From Bacteroidales bacterium (GTDB taxonomy: Bacteria; Bacteroidota; Bacteroidia; Bacteroidales; ML635J-15), in NCBI GenBank assembly GCA_028696755.1, contig JAQVGK010000036.1, positions 1 to 12,934 of the forward strand: a DNA stretch of 12,934 nucleotides. The letters are read 5' to 3'. Positions 1 to 6,653 of the stretch are shown piece after piece. The notes below the pieces were generated by a model. That model saw only the letters and a program-made list of their open reading frames with translations. It did no database searches and was not told the origin of the DNA. Numbering within the stretch: the first letter of the stretch is position 1; every line of letters starts with the position of its first letter. A program made the translations under genes and the position numbers.

Positions 1-1064
1 AGAATCAACACGGCCAAGGATGCAAACTGAAACTTAAATGCAGAAAACGGTTCGAGGTTTTCGATGCTAAAATCAACAGCCACAACTATCAAAACAGCAG
101 TTACAAAAAGGTAAACGAACTTAAGATATTTCAATACCTGCGAAACATTACCATCAAAAACCACTTTTCTTTTATTCAATTTGCCAACAAGCTCTTGCGC
201 TGCACCATACGGACAAACAAACTGGCAATAAAATGATTTATTGGTAATGAGAGGCAATAAAACTGATAAAAACAGCACTACTAAAAGAAATATTTGAGCC
301 CAGATATCCATTCCGTTTATCAGCCAATTATGCAAGAGTGCCATACTTAAAAACTCACCCTGCCAGAAACCTAAAACACCAACAGAAGCTATAAGTAGAA
401 AGATTCTCATTCGGTTTGCCACTTCTGGTACTAAAAATGAAAATACAGCAAATACTAAAACTAAAAATGAGAGTATTAAGCCTATAATATTAAGCCAGTT
501 ACTTCCTCCATCAGCAGCATCAATACAAGTATATACAGACAATCGCAGTTTTACTGACTCAAGAACAGCAACGCTCGAGAAAGTTGCTCCACTTACAGCA
601 TCTACTTGCAATTCAAGTGCTTCTCTTGCACTAAGTCCATTCCAAGTGTTAAAAAAGCCATCTTTTTCTAAGTTTTCTATCCATGACGGAGTCTCGGAAT
701 TCTCAAAAAGATATAATTGTTTAATCTTTGCATCCTCATCAAAAACAATAGCAAATGGAATATTCCCCCCAAATCCCTCTATCGAATCGCAATATGGAGA
801 TGAATAAATAACACTTGCAATTTCTTTGTTTTTCTCATTAAACAAGTGATAACAATCAGCAATTGAATCAAACTCAAAATAAGAAAAATCCTCTGCGATC
901 TCGGGGAAAAACTTAGTTTTATCAGTGAGCACAACAGTTTTTGATTTCTCACTATCGGCTTTCGACCCAAAGGAGTAATTAAAAATCTTACCAGAACTAA
1001 GCACAATTACAGCCATCCCGGCAATAAGAAGAAAAATCTTTAGCAATCTATTGGTGTTTGCCAT
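1..1064 (-). CDS. Membrane redox protein: FMN-binding domain plus 4Fe-4S polyferredoxin-type membrane domain (C-terminus cut off)
   Basis: Only the first 354 codons are inside the window; the frame stays open to base 1. Residues 5-24 form an N-terminal membrane segment. An extracytoplasmic FMN-binding domain follows and ends in DAVSGAT (155-161), the D..SGAT motif in which ApbE attaches FMN to threonine, here Thr161. GFGGNIPFAIVFDED (97-111) also fits this family. Further membrane segments lie near 191-212, 218-235, 252-273 and 314-333. Between the last two is FYCQFVCPYGAAQE (278-291), the CxxxCPxGxxQ motif of NapH/NosR/RnfE-like membrane iron-sulfur proteins. The 4Fe-4S ferredoxin motifs expected further on are outside the window. 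The inferred role is moving electrons between a membrane iron-sulfur protein and a surface flavin; donor and acceptor are unknown. No nos, nap or rnf neighbours are visible. The ATG lies 11 bp after the methyltransferase stop, so the two are probably cotranscribed. Confidence 0.85.
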   Translation of the reverse strand, partial: MANTNRLLKIFLLIAGMAVIVLSSGKIFNYSFGSKADSEKSKTVVLTDKTKFFPEIAEDFSYFEFDSIADCYHLFNEKNKEIASVIYSSPYCDSIEGFGGNIPFAIVFDEDAKIKQLYLFENSETPSWIENLEKDGFFNTWNGLSAREALELQVDAVSGATFSSVAVLESVKLRLSVYTCIDAADGGSNWLNIIGLILSFLVLVFAVFSFLVPEVANRMRIFLLIASVGVLGFWQGEFLSMALLHNWLINGMDIWAQIFLLVVLFLSVLLPLITNKSFYCQFVCPYGAAQELVGKLNKRKVVFDGNVSQVLKYLKFVYLFVTAVLIVVAVDFSIENLEPFSAFKFQFASLAVLI

Positions 1065-1075
1065 TTCTCAGTAAT

Positions 1076-1780
1076 TTAAATAATAAAAATACATGGCCTT
1101 TTATTCAAAGCCGGTTTGTTTTGTTTCCAGTCCGCGATTGTTTTTGTAGCAATCATCTCATCCTCACAACTTATGTTTGAAGCGATGCAAAGATAGGTAT
1201 GAGGATTGAGATTTGAAAGAATATCTTCAAGTAATTTATCATTACGATATGGAGTATCCATAAAAATTTGCGACTGCTTTTCTTTTAACGACCTGTTCTC
1301 CAACATCTTAAGCTTTGCAACACGAAGTGACACTTCAACTGGAATATATCCGTTAAATGCAAAATTTTGACCGTTTAATCCCGAGGCCATCAGAGCCATA
1401 AACAACGAAGATGGACCTGAAATCGGCACAACTCTAATGTTTTTCTTGTGAGCTTGCATTACAATAACATTCCCTGGATCGGCAATACATGGCAAACCTG
1501 CCTCACTTAATAGGCCAACATCGTTCCCCAACTCCGCCACAGCAAGGTATTTATCAATTTCTGCTGGTTCGCTATGCTTGTTTAACTCGTAAAAGGTGAT
1601 ATCATCAATCACTATTTCCATATCCAGCTTTTTTAGAAATCTTCGAGCAGTGCGAATATCCTCAACAATAAAATGTCGGATATGTTTTATGCGTGAGTAC
1701 ATTCCTGCTGGTATAACAATATCAGGTTCAGTATCTCCAATCAGATTGGGAATCAAAAATAAATTAGCTTTGTATTGCAT
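1076..1780 (-). CDS. SAM-dependent methyltransferase, tetrapyrrole-methylase fold, short RsmI-like paralogue
   Basis: This 234-residue protein belongs to the tetrapyrrole (corrin/porphyrin) methylase family and most resembles RsmI, which 2'-O-methylates C1402 of 16S rRNA. The signature LSEAGLPCIADPG (91-103) matches the RsmI motif LSDAGTPxISDPG. Other RsmI-like segments are VEDIRTARR (39-47), PISGPSS (119-125) and FNGYIP (142-147). It differs from canonical RsmI in having a diverged N-terminus (FLIPNLIGD where RsmI has a TPIGNLxD form) and in ending near residue 234, so the extra C-terminal region of the roughly 280-residue RsmI is absent. Bacteroidetes commonly carry such a short homologue next to a full RsmI, so the substrate is not certain and no symbol is given. 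It is the first gene of a probable two-gene minus-strand unit and has a good promoter just upstream. Confidence 0.88.
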   Translation of the reverse strand: MQYKANLFLIPNLIGDTEPDIVIPAGMYSRIKHIRHFIVEDIRTARRFLKKLDMEIVIDDITFYELNKHSEPAEIDKYLAVAELGNDVGLLSEAGLPCIADPGNVIVMQAHKKNIRVVPISGPSSLFMALMASGLNGQNFAFNGYIPVEVSLRVAKLKMLENRSLKEKQSQIFMDTPYRNDKLLEDILSNLNPHTYLCIASNISCEDEMIATKTIADWKQNKPALNKRPCIFII

Positions 1781-1796
1781 TTCAACAAAATATTTA

Positions 1797-1828
1797 CAAA
1801 AATATGATTTATGTGCTAAATGCCGAAA
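1797..1828 (-). promoter_or_regulatory. Predicted Bacteroidetes-type promoter of the methyltransferase/FMN-protein unit
   Basis: On the minus strand TATTTTTG (1797-1804) matches the TAnnTTTG -7 consensus exactly. TTTC (1825-1828) sits 20 bp upstream as a fair -33 element. The -7 element is 16 bp from the ATG at 1780, so the leader would be about 10 nt. It lies back to back with the plus-strand promoter of the metallo-hydrolase. Confidence 0.6.
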
Positions 1829-1837
1829 TCATTTTTG

Positions 1838-1845
1838 TATTTTCG
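1838..1845 (+). promoter_or_regulatory. Possible -7 element for the metallo-hydrolase/DUF819 pair
   Basis: TATTTTCG differs from TAnnTTTG at one position and lies 24 bp before the ATG at 1870. No convincing TTTG is found 17-23 bp upstream, so this is a weak call supported mainly by position in the 89-bp divergent intergenic region. Confidence 0.35.
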
Positions 1846-1869
1846 CAAATAATAAAATTCTAATTAGCG

Positions 1870-2631
1870 ATGGAGGCAATCATTTTAGGCTCAGGAACTT
1901 CACAAGGAATTCCGGTAATCGGTTGCAATTGCAGCGTTTGCTCTTCAACCAATACTTTAGATAAACGACTGCGTAGTTCATTGCTAATTAAAACTAATAA
2001 AGCCAATATTGTTATTGACGCAGGACCCGATTTTAGGCAACAAATGCTTCGCGAAAATGTAAAAAACCTAGATGCAATACTTTTAACCCATGCCCATCGT
2101 GATCATATTGGCGGTTTAGACGACGTTAGAGCTTTTAATTTCCATTCGGGCAACCCGATGCCCATTTTTGCAGAAAAACGCGTTTCTGATGCCTTAAAAC
2201 GAGAATTTGATTATTCTTTCAGTAAGTCGAATTACCCAGGCTTGCCAAAATTCGAATTACACGACATAAACGAGGATGTATTTTCAATTTCAGACCTAGA
2301 AATAATCCCAATAAGAGTAATGCACGCACAGCTTCCAATCCTTGGTTTTCGAATTGGCAACTTGACGTATATCACAGATGCAAATTACATTTCGGATAAT
2401 CAACTACTTAAAATAAAAGACTGTAAACATTTAATAATCAACGCTTTAAGACACAAGCCACACCCATCCCACTTCTCGTTACAAGAAAGCATAGAGATTG
2501 CGAAAAGAACAAGTGCCGAACATGTTTATCTAACACATATCAGTCACCACATGGGTTTACATGATGAAATTAACAAAGAATTACCAACAAATATAAATCT
2601 TGCTTTTGATGGGCAAAAAATAGAGTTATAA
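1870..2631 (+). CDS. PhnP-like metallo-beta-lactamase-fold phosphodiesterase
   Basis: This complete 253-residue MBL-fold hydrolase carries the metal motif HAHRDH (residues 74-79). Further likely ligands or catalytic residues are His152, Asp170 (YITDAN), His201 (HPSHFS) and the C-terminal THISHH (222-227). The N-terminal IILGSGTSQGIPVIGC and the cluster Cys19, Cys21, Cys24 are typical of the PhnP branch, whose E. coli member hydrolyses cyclic phosphodiesters in phosphonate breakdown and has an extra structural zinc bound by cysteines. No phn genes are visible, so a phosphonate role cannot be assumed; a general cyclic phosphodiesterase is as likely. No signal peptide is present, so it should be cytosolic. 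It ends 1 bp before the next ATG, which implies cotranscription and probable translational coupling. Confidence 0.9.
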   Translation: MEAIILGSGTSQGIPVIGCNCSVCSSTNTLDKRLRSSLLIKTNKANIVIDAGPDFRQQMLRENVKNLDAILLTHAHRDHIGGLDDVRAFNFHSGNPMPIFAEKRVSDALKREFDYSFSKSNYPGLPKFELHDINEDVFSISDLEIIPIRVMHAQLPILGFRIGNLTYITDANYISDNQLLKIKDCKHLIINALRHKPHPSHFSLQESIEIAKRTSAEHVYLTHISHHMGLHDEINKELPTNINLAFDGQKIEL

Positions 2632-2632
2632 T

Positions 2633-3784
2633 ATGGGATCAATTATTTTAATAATTTTCTATCTACTTTTCCCTTACCTAATAATCAGGCTAACCGAGAA
2701 ATACAGCCTACTTAAGAAGATTGGCTCTGTGGTTCTTGCGTTTATTACTGGCCTTATTCTAAGTTTCACAGGAATTCTACCCGATTCTGCTGCCGAAATT
2801 CAAGACATTTTTATGTCAGCAACTGTAATTCTTGCTTTGCCTATGCTCCTTTTCGGCTCGGATGTGAGATCGTGGAAAAGAATTGCAGGGAAAACCCTTA
2901 TCTCAATGCTCTCTGGAGTTGCAAGTCTGATTATTATTGTTTCTGTCGGTTATATAATCTGGAAAGACGACATTGCAAATGCACAAAAAGTTGGAGGAAT
3001 GATGATCGGACTTTATACTGGAGGCACACCAAACCTTGCAGCACTAAAAACTGCTCTTAATGTTGAACCCGAATTATATTTGATGGTAAACACTTATGAT
3101 TTGTTCTTCGGAATGATTTTTCTACTCTCAATTATGAGTTTTGGAAAAGTATTACTCTCATATATTATGAAGCCATTTACTTTAATATCAAATAATTACA
3201 ACAGTCAAATCGAAGTAAATATTGAAGATATTGACGAAAATCCTTTTAAGAAAACCGAAGCTTGGAACTTGATCAAAACATTAGGTTTGGCAATTTTAAT
3301 TTCTGGAATCGGAGCTGGAATTAGCTTTGCAATCACTGGAGGAATATCTATGCTAGTCTTAGTTTTAACACTTACAACTCTTAGTTTACTTGCTGGAACA
3401 CTAAAACAAGTAAAGCAGTTAAAGTCTTCCTTTAACTTTGGAATGTATTTCATTTTGATTTTTAGCTTGGTTTTAGCTTCGATGGTAAGACTCGAATTGC
3501 TAGCAAATATAAGCTACAACTTATTCTTTTACATAGGATTTACAATTTTCGGAACATTGTTTTTGCACATTCTATTATCAATTATTTTCAGAATTGACCG
3601 AGATACTACACTCATTACCGCCACAACACTTATCTGCTCCCCTCCTTTTGTACCAATGATTGCGGCATCATTAAAGAATAAAAATATCATCCTTCCAGGA
3701 ATCACTGTCGGAATTATTGGCTACGCTGTAGGAAATTATTTGGGTGTGCTGGTGGCGTGGATGTTGAATAGTTGGTTGGGTTAG
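2633..3784 (+). CDS. DUF819 (YjcL-like) integral membrane protein
   Basis: This 383-residue, very hydrophobic protein has about ten membrane-spanning stretches, starting at residues 3-19, 30-48, 58-74, 88-109, and ending with a helix near 355-380. GLYTGGTPNLAALKTAL (residues 126-142), in a re-entrant or helix-flanking position, is characteristic of DUF819. A polar loop around residues 190-210 (IEDIDENPFKKTEAW) separates the two halves, and each half has the look of a transporter repeat. The family is widespread and thought to be transport-related, but I know of no established substrate. The ATG lies 1 bp after the metallo-hydrolase stop codon, which argues that the two are expressed together; a functional link is inference only. 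No transcription terminator with a T-run follows directly; large hairpins lie about 190 bp downstream. Confidence 0.88.
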   Translation: MGSIILIIFYLLFPYLIIRLTEKYSLLKKIGSVVLAFITGLILSFTGILPDSAAEIQDIFMSATVILALPMLLFGSDVRSWKRIAGKTLISMLSGVASLIIIVSVGYIIWKDDIANAQKVGGMMIGLYTGGTPNLAALKTALNVEPELYLMVNTYDLFFGMIFLLSIMSFGKVLLSYIMKPFTLISNNYNSQIEVNIEDIDENPFKKTEAWNLIKTLGLAILISGIGAGISFAITGGISMLVLVLTLTTLSLLAGTLKQVKQLKSSFNFGMYFILIFSLVLASMVRLELLANISYNLFFYIGFTIFGTLFLHILLSIIFRIDRDTTLITATTLICSPPFVPMIAASLKNKNIILPGITVGIIGYAVGNYLGVLVAWMLNSWLG

Positions 3785-3793
3785 GGTTTAAAG

Positions 3794-3839
3794 TTATAAG
3801 CTCCAAATGTCAAATATCAAATTACAATTGTTGCTGCAA
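3794..3839 (+). repeat. Degenerate copy of a dispersed heptamer-containing intergenic repeat
   Basis: The segment begins TTATAAGCTCCAAAT, continues with degenerate CAAATnn units and ends CAATTGTTGCTGCAA. The same flanks, around intact CAAATTA heptamers, occur at 6779-6832 (ending CAATAGTTACTGCAA). The two loci are therefore copies of one dispersed element, with the heptamers mutated here. The right end is also a small palindrome, TTGTTGC-T-GCAACAA (3828-3842). Confidence 0.6.
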
Positions 3840-3972
3840 CAAGTATCAGGCATTTGCATGAGTGTAGCAGTTTTTCAACTAAAGTAGTCATAAAATATGC
3901 ACTCTCCCCTTATTGAAAGGCCTTGCGGTAATAATACGATACACGCACCTCTTGCCTTTTAGGAAAAAATCT

Positions 3973-4038
3973 AACTTAAACTCTAGTGGTACCACGCGTT
4001 TAGAAACGCGCGGTAACATTATTCTGCGAGTTTAAGTT
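3973..4038. repeat. 66-bp palindromic element with nested hairpin
   Basis: Outer arms AACTTAAACTC (3973-3983) and its exact complement (4028-4038) enclose a second hairpin at 3990-4015. The inner arms TACCACGCGTTT and AAACGCGCGGTA pair with one wobble position around a 2-base AG. The GC-rich core CGCGTTTAGAAACGCG stands out against AT-rich surroundings. It lies between two convergent genes and could act as a transcription barrier, but its two-level symmetry looks more like a dispersed REP/MITE-type palindrome. The DNA just before it (3843-3972) has no gene or motif that I recognise. Confidence 0.65.
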
Positions 4039-4054
4039 TGTATAGGGTTGCTGT

Positions 4055-4195
4055 GCAGTGGTTTAGCATTTACTAGGGTCTAGCAGGTCGCTTCACCACT
4101 AGTGGTTTGCGATGACCGTTGCCTAATTTATTTCGGCAACGGTCATCGCTAGCGAAGCGAACTGTTAGACTAGCAGTATCTAAACAAAACACTGC
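4055..4195. repeat. 141-bp imperfect inverted-repeat (foldback) element
   Basis: The centre is a perfect 15-bp stem, GCGATGACCGTTGCC (4109-4123) with its complement at 4135-4149, around an 11-base loop. Outside it, the left segment GTCTAGCAGGTCGCTTC (4079-4095) pairs imperfectly with GAAGCGAACTGTTAGAC (4154-4170). Still further out GCAGTGGTTTAG (4055-4066) pairs with CTAAAC (4180-4185) and CACTGC (4190-4195), leaving a 4-base bulge. ACCACTAGTGGT (4095-4106) on the left arm is itself palindromic. There is no reading frame of note. It may be a MITE-like element, or a strong bidirectional terminator between the convergent DUF819 and AAA/DUF4143 genes. Confidence 0.65.
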
Positions 4196-4209
4196 CCATT
4201 GTTTTTCAT

Positions 4210-4270
4210 TTTACATTTTGCAAACATTTTACTTTACATATTATCAACTTTTGATTTTACAAATTGTAAA
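4210..4270. repeat. Downstream iteron array: three TTTACA repeats at 23-bp period
   Basis: Three 15-bp units start at 4210, 4233 and 4256, exactly 23 bp apart: TTTACATTTTGCAAA, TTTACATATTATCAA and TTTACAAATTGTAAA. TTTACA is invariant; the right half drifts away from TGTAAA. The last copy, extended by one base each side, is a 17-bp palindrome with one central base. The array ends 11 bp before the stop codon of the AAA/DUF4143 gene. It has the same unit, period and orientation as the array upstream of that gene. Confidence 0.8.
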
Positions 4271-4281
4271 ACAATAACCCA

Positions 4282-5535
4282 TTAATCACCTAAAGAAGAA
4301 AGTGAAATCACATTTATTCCATCATTACGTGTGTAACTAATCCCTGTTCCAGTAATAATATTCAATGATTTTGGATGGCTTACTGTTCTGTAGTCCAATA
4401 TTGATGCAAATTTTTTCAAACTATTTGCAGCTTGTTCAATCTGACCAGTACCCAGCTTTATTTCAAAAGCGCTCCACTCCCCGTTTTGCTTTTGCACAAT
4501 CGCATCAACTTCTAAGCCACTAGAATCGCGATAATGAAAAACTTTTGCATCAATTGCCTGAGCATAAACTCGTAAATCGTGAATAACAAGAGATTCAAAC
4601 AAAAATCCAGTAAACTTCAAATCATTCAGAAGAGCTTCTTTGTTAATACCTAAAGCCGCAACTGCCAACGAAACATCAGCAAAATGTCGCTTTGGAGATT
4701 TTCGTAACGAATACGAGGAACGAAGATGTGTATTCCAGGCAGGCTGATCTTCAATTATCATTAACCTTTCCAATGAATCGAGATAATCGTAAATTGTTGG
4801 TCGTGTAATATCAACAAACTCTTTTTCACGAATATCAGCTTCAAGACTAGTTATTTCAACAGTTGTAGAAACATTCCTTGACAACGAACGAAGCAAATTT
4901 CTTACTTTTACAGGATCTCGCTTAATATTAGATACCCTACTCATATCAACTTCGGCTAATAAGTCAATGTAGGCACGGTTTAAATCTATAGCTTGATTTA
5001 TACTTTTTCCAATCGAGGTAGGAAAACCACCAACAATTAGCCTCTCTACAATAAACTCAAGTTCGGTTGGCTCATCTTGAATCTCGATTTGTTTTGCATT
5101 AAAAATATCGTTCATGCTTACCAAACCAGTAGAATAGCCTAATTCCTTCCAACTCATTGTCCGCATGTCAAGAACAGTAAACCTTCCCGCTCCTGAGTGC
5201 ATTTTTACTTGTTCAACTGGATTTGCCGAACCTGTTAAAATAAACTGGGCAATTTCACTCCGATTATCAACTTCGTGTCGAATGTAATTCCAGATTTTCG
5301 GATATTCCTGCCACTCGTCAATTAAGCGAGGAGTTTCACCAACCAAAAGTCTTTTTGGTGCAGTTTCCATCATCAACGGAACTTGCTCATCTTGATCCAT
5401 TTGCATAATGCTTTTGGCAAATTGCTTTGCAGATTCTGTTTTTCCACACGCTTTAACACCACGCAAAAGTAGGGCTCCAGCAGAATTTAACTTCCTCTGC
5501 AACTCCAAATCAGATATTCGAATCAAATAAGCCAT
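4282..5535 (-). CDS. AAA-family ATPase with C-terminal DUF4143 (PD-(D/E)XK-like) domain
   Basis: This complete 417-residue protein has two domains. The N-terminal AAA_14-type ATPase has Walker A GVKACGKT (26-33), Walker B LIDEWQ (71-76) and a sensor-like strand ending FILTGSAN (98-104). The C-terminal DUF4143 domain holds residues that fit a PD-(D/E)XK nuclease fold: Glu314 (FLFES), Asp344 (LEVD) and EIK (358-360). In between, IYDYLDSLERLMIIED (248-263) resembles the helix-turn-helix-like segment common in this family. Such proteins are multi-copy in Bacteroidetes and their cellular role is not established; DNA-directed ATPase/nuclease activity is inferred from the fold. It stands alone on the minus strand, flanked on both sides by matching 23-bp-period arrays (4210-4270 and 5575-5635), which is unusual for an ordinary chromosomal gene. 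A good promoter lies at 5559-5589 and overlaps the first upstream repeat. Confidence 0.92.
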   Translation of the reverse strand: MAYLIRISDLELQRKLNSAGALLLRGVKACGKTESAKQFAKSIMQMDQDEQVPLMMETAPKRLLVGETPRLIDEWQEYPKIWNYIRHEVDNRSEIAQFILTGSANPVEQVKMHSGAGRFTVLDMRTMSWKELGYSTGLVSMNDIFNAKQIEIQDEPTELEFIVERLIVGGFPTSIGKSINQAIDLNRAYIDLLAEVDMSRVSNIKRDPVKVRNLLRSLSRNVSTTVEITSLEADIREKEFVDITRPTIYDYLDSLERLMIIEDQPAWNTHLRSSYSLRKSPKRHFADVSLAVAALGINKEALLNDLKFTGFLFESLVIHDLRVYAQAIDAKVFHYRDSSGLEVDAIVQKQNGEWSAFEIKLGTGQIEQAANSLKKFASILDYRTVSHPKSLNIITGTGISYTRNDGINVISLSSLGD

Positions 5536-5558
5536 ATCTTTAAACCTTAATTTTTCAG

Positions 5559-5589
5559 CAAATATACAAACTATTTTACATATTGTAAA
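5559..5589 (-). promoter_or_regulatory. Predicted promoter of the AAA/DUF4143 gene, overlapping an iteron
   Basis: On the minus strand TATATTTG (5559-5566) is a perfect TAnnTTTG -7 element, 23 bp before the ATG at 5535. TTTA (5586-5589), 19 bp upstream, is in the -33 position. The 15-bp repeat unit at 5575-5589 therefore covers the -33 element and most of the spacer, so a protein bound there should block polymerase. Confidence 0.6.
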
Positions 5590-5635
5590 GTTTTTATTTT
5601 ACAAATTATAATGTTTTTATTTTACAAATTATAAG
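5575..5635. repeat. Upstream iteron array: three TTTACA repeats at 23-bp period
   Basis: Units start at 5575, 5598 and 5621, again exactly 23 bp apart: TTTACATATTGTAAA, TTTACAAATTATAAT and TTTACAAATTATAAG. The first two are followed by the same 8-bp spacer GTTTTTAT, so these two units are almost identical over 23 bp. TTTACA is on the plus-strand 5' side in all copies, as in the downstream array, so the arrays are in direct orientation, not inverted. A degenerate fourth half-site, TTTTCA, occurs in phase at 5552. The array fills most of the 115-bp gap between the AAA/DUF4143 gene and the esterase. Confidence 0.85.
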
Positions 5636-5650
5636 ATTTGGCGAAAAATT

Positions 5651-6631
5651 TTACTCGTTTATCAAATCACAAATCTGTTGCGTAGCGCATTTAGATTCTT
5701 TTAGGAAGGGGAACAAAACCCAAACATGAAACATTTTGGGATACTCGAAGTAATTGAAGCTACTGCTTTGATTAGAAATCAAAGATTTGAATTTTTCGCA
5801 ATCAGGATATAGAATATCATCACTGCCAATAAAAATACTAATTTTTGGAAGCCCGGAAAGGTCGCCATAAATTGGACTGACCAAATAATTCTTAGTGTCG
5901 GCATTTCCAGCCCAAGCTTTACCTGCTAAGATCAGGGTTTCAGCATTTAAAATTGGATCTTTTTTCTGCACAACTTCAATCTCGGGATTGCACATTGAAA
6001 CATCCAGCCATGGCGAAATTAATATTAACTGTTGCGGCATAGCGACTCCCTCCGATTTTAATTTCTGAACAAATGCCAGCGCAAAGCCTCCACCAGCCGA
6101 ATCGCCACAAAAAATAACATTATCGGAATCAGTTCTGTTCAAAATTATTGAATATAATTCATCAATCATTGCAAATGCATCAACATAAGTTGAGTTTGGT
6201 GCTAAATGATAATCAGGTAAAACTACAACACAACCAGTTTCGCGCACAAGCAAAGCAACAAAATCCCAATGCGCACTCATAACATTGTTTATATACGCTC
6301 CACCATGCAAATACAAAATACATTTTCCAGACTTATTCGATTTAGGAGCTATTTCATAAACATTCCTTCCTTTTACAATAGATATGCTAATATTAAATTC
6401 TTTAAAATATTTTTTTGGAATAGCAGCAGCTTCAGATGCAAAATTTGGTTTTGAAAGATTCTTTTTCAGGCTATTCTTTGGTAAAAACAAGCTCGCTCCC
6501 ATTTTAAAGTTTTTTGCCATCAAGCTTTGCTTCGATTGATGTGTATAAAATACCTGATTTGATTCAGATGTTTGAGCTATCATATTTACAGCGATAAAAA
6601 CGAATAATATTACGGAACAAATGTTTTTCAT
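5651..6631 (-). CDS. Exported alpha/beta hydrolase, hormone-sensitive-lipase type esterase
   Basis: This 326-residue protein has a typical N-terminal signal peptide (MKNICSVILFVFIAVNMIAQ), so it should act in the periplasm or outside. The HSL-family oxyanion motif LHGGAY (108-113) is followed by the nucleophile motif GDSAGG, with Ser178 as nucleophile. Asp272 (GSDDILYPD) and His302 (MFHVW) complete the triad. The DILYPD form is common in acetyl-esterase/lipase (Aes-like) members, so a small acyl ester is the likely substrate; specificity cannot be read from the sequence. The gene is monocistronic or read together with the downstream AAA/DUF4143 gene, with the iteron array between them. A perfect -7 element lies only 4 bp before the ATG, which implies an mRNA with essentially no leader. 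The 33-bp tandem repeats start about 30 bp upstream of the ATG. Confidence 0.9.
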   Translation of the reverse strand: MKNICSVILFVFIAVNMIAQTSESNQVFYTHQSKQSLMAKNFKMGASLFLPKNSLKKNLSKPNFASEAAAIPKKYFKEFNISISIVKGRNVYEIAPKSNKSGKCILYLHGGAYINNVMSAHWDFVALLVRETGCVVVLPDYHLAPNSTYVDAFAMIDELYSIILNRTDSDNVIFCGDSAGGGFALAFVQKLKSEGVAMPQQLILISPWLDVSMCNPEIEVVQKKDPILNAETLILAGKAWAGNADTKNYLVSPIYGDLSGLPKISIFIGSDDILYPDCEKFKSLISNQSSSFNYFEYPKMFHVWVLFPFLKESKCATQQICDLINE

Positions 6632-6635
6632 GGAA

Positions 6636-6643
6636 CAAATTTA
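6636..6643 (-). promoter_or_regulatory. Predicted -7 element of the esterase gene, suggesting a leaderless mRNA
   Basis: On the minus strand TAAATTTG matches TAnnTTTG exactly and is separated from the ATG at 6631 by only 4 bases. With the usual start point about 7 bases beyond the element, transcription would begin at or very near the A of the ATG. The 13-mer TCGTAAATTTGTT recurs at the same place before algH. Confidence 0.5.
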
Positions 6644-6653
6644 CGATAATTTA

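Noticed and set aside
1..1064. Calling the truncated redox protein NosR or RnfG/NapH
   Set aside because: Domain order resembles NosR, but no nos, rnf or nap genes are nearby and the C-terminus is missing.
1076..1780. Calling the methyltransferase rsmI outright
   Set aside because: It is about 45 residues shorter than RsmI and has a diverged N-terminal motif; a paralogue with unknown substrate is as likely.
1596..1964. Plus-strand frame overlapping the methyltransferase and the metallo-hydrolase start
   Set aside because: Antisense to one well-supported gene and out of frame with the other; no family features.
4210..5635. Reading the two iteron arrays as transposon terminal inverted repeats
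   Set aside because: The invariant half TTTACA points the same way in both arrays, so they are direct, not inverted, repeats.
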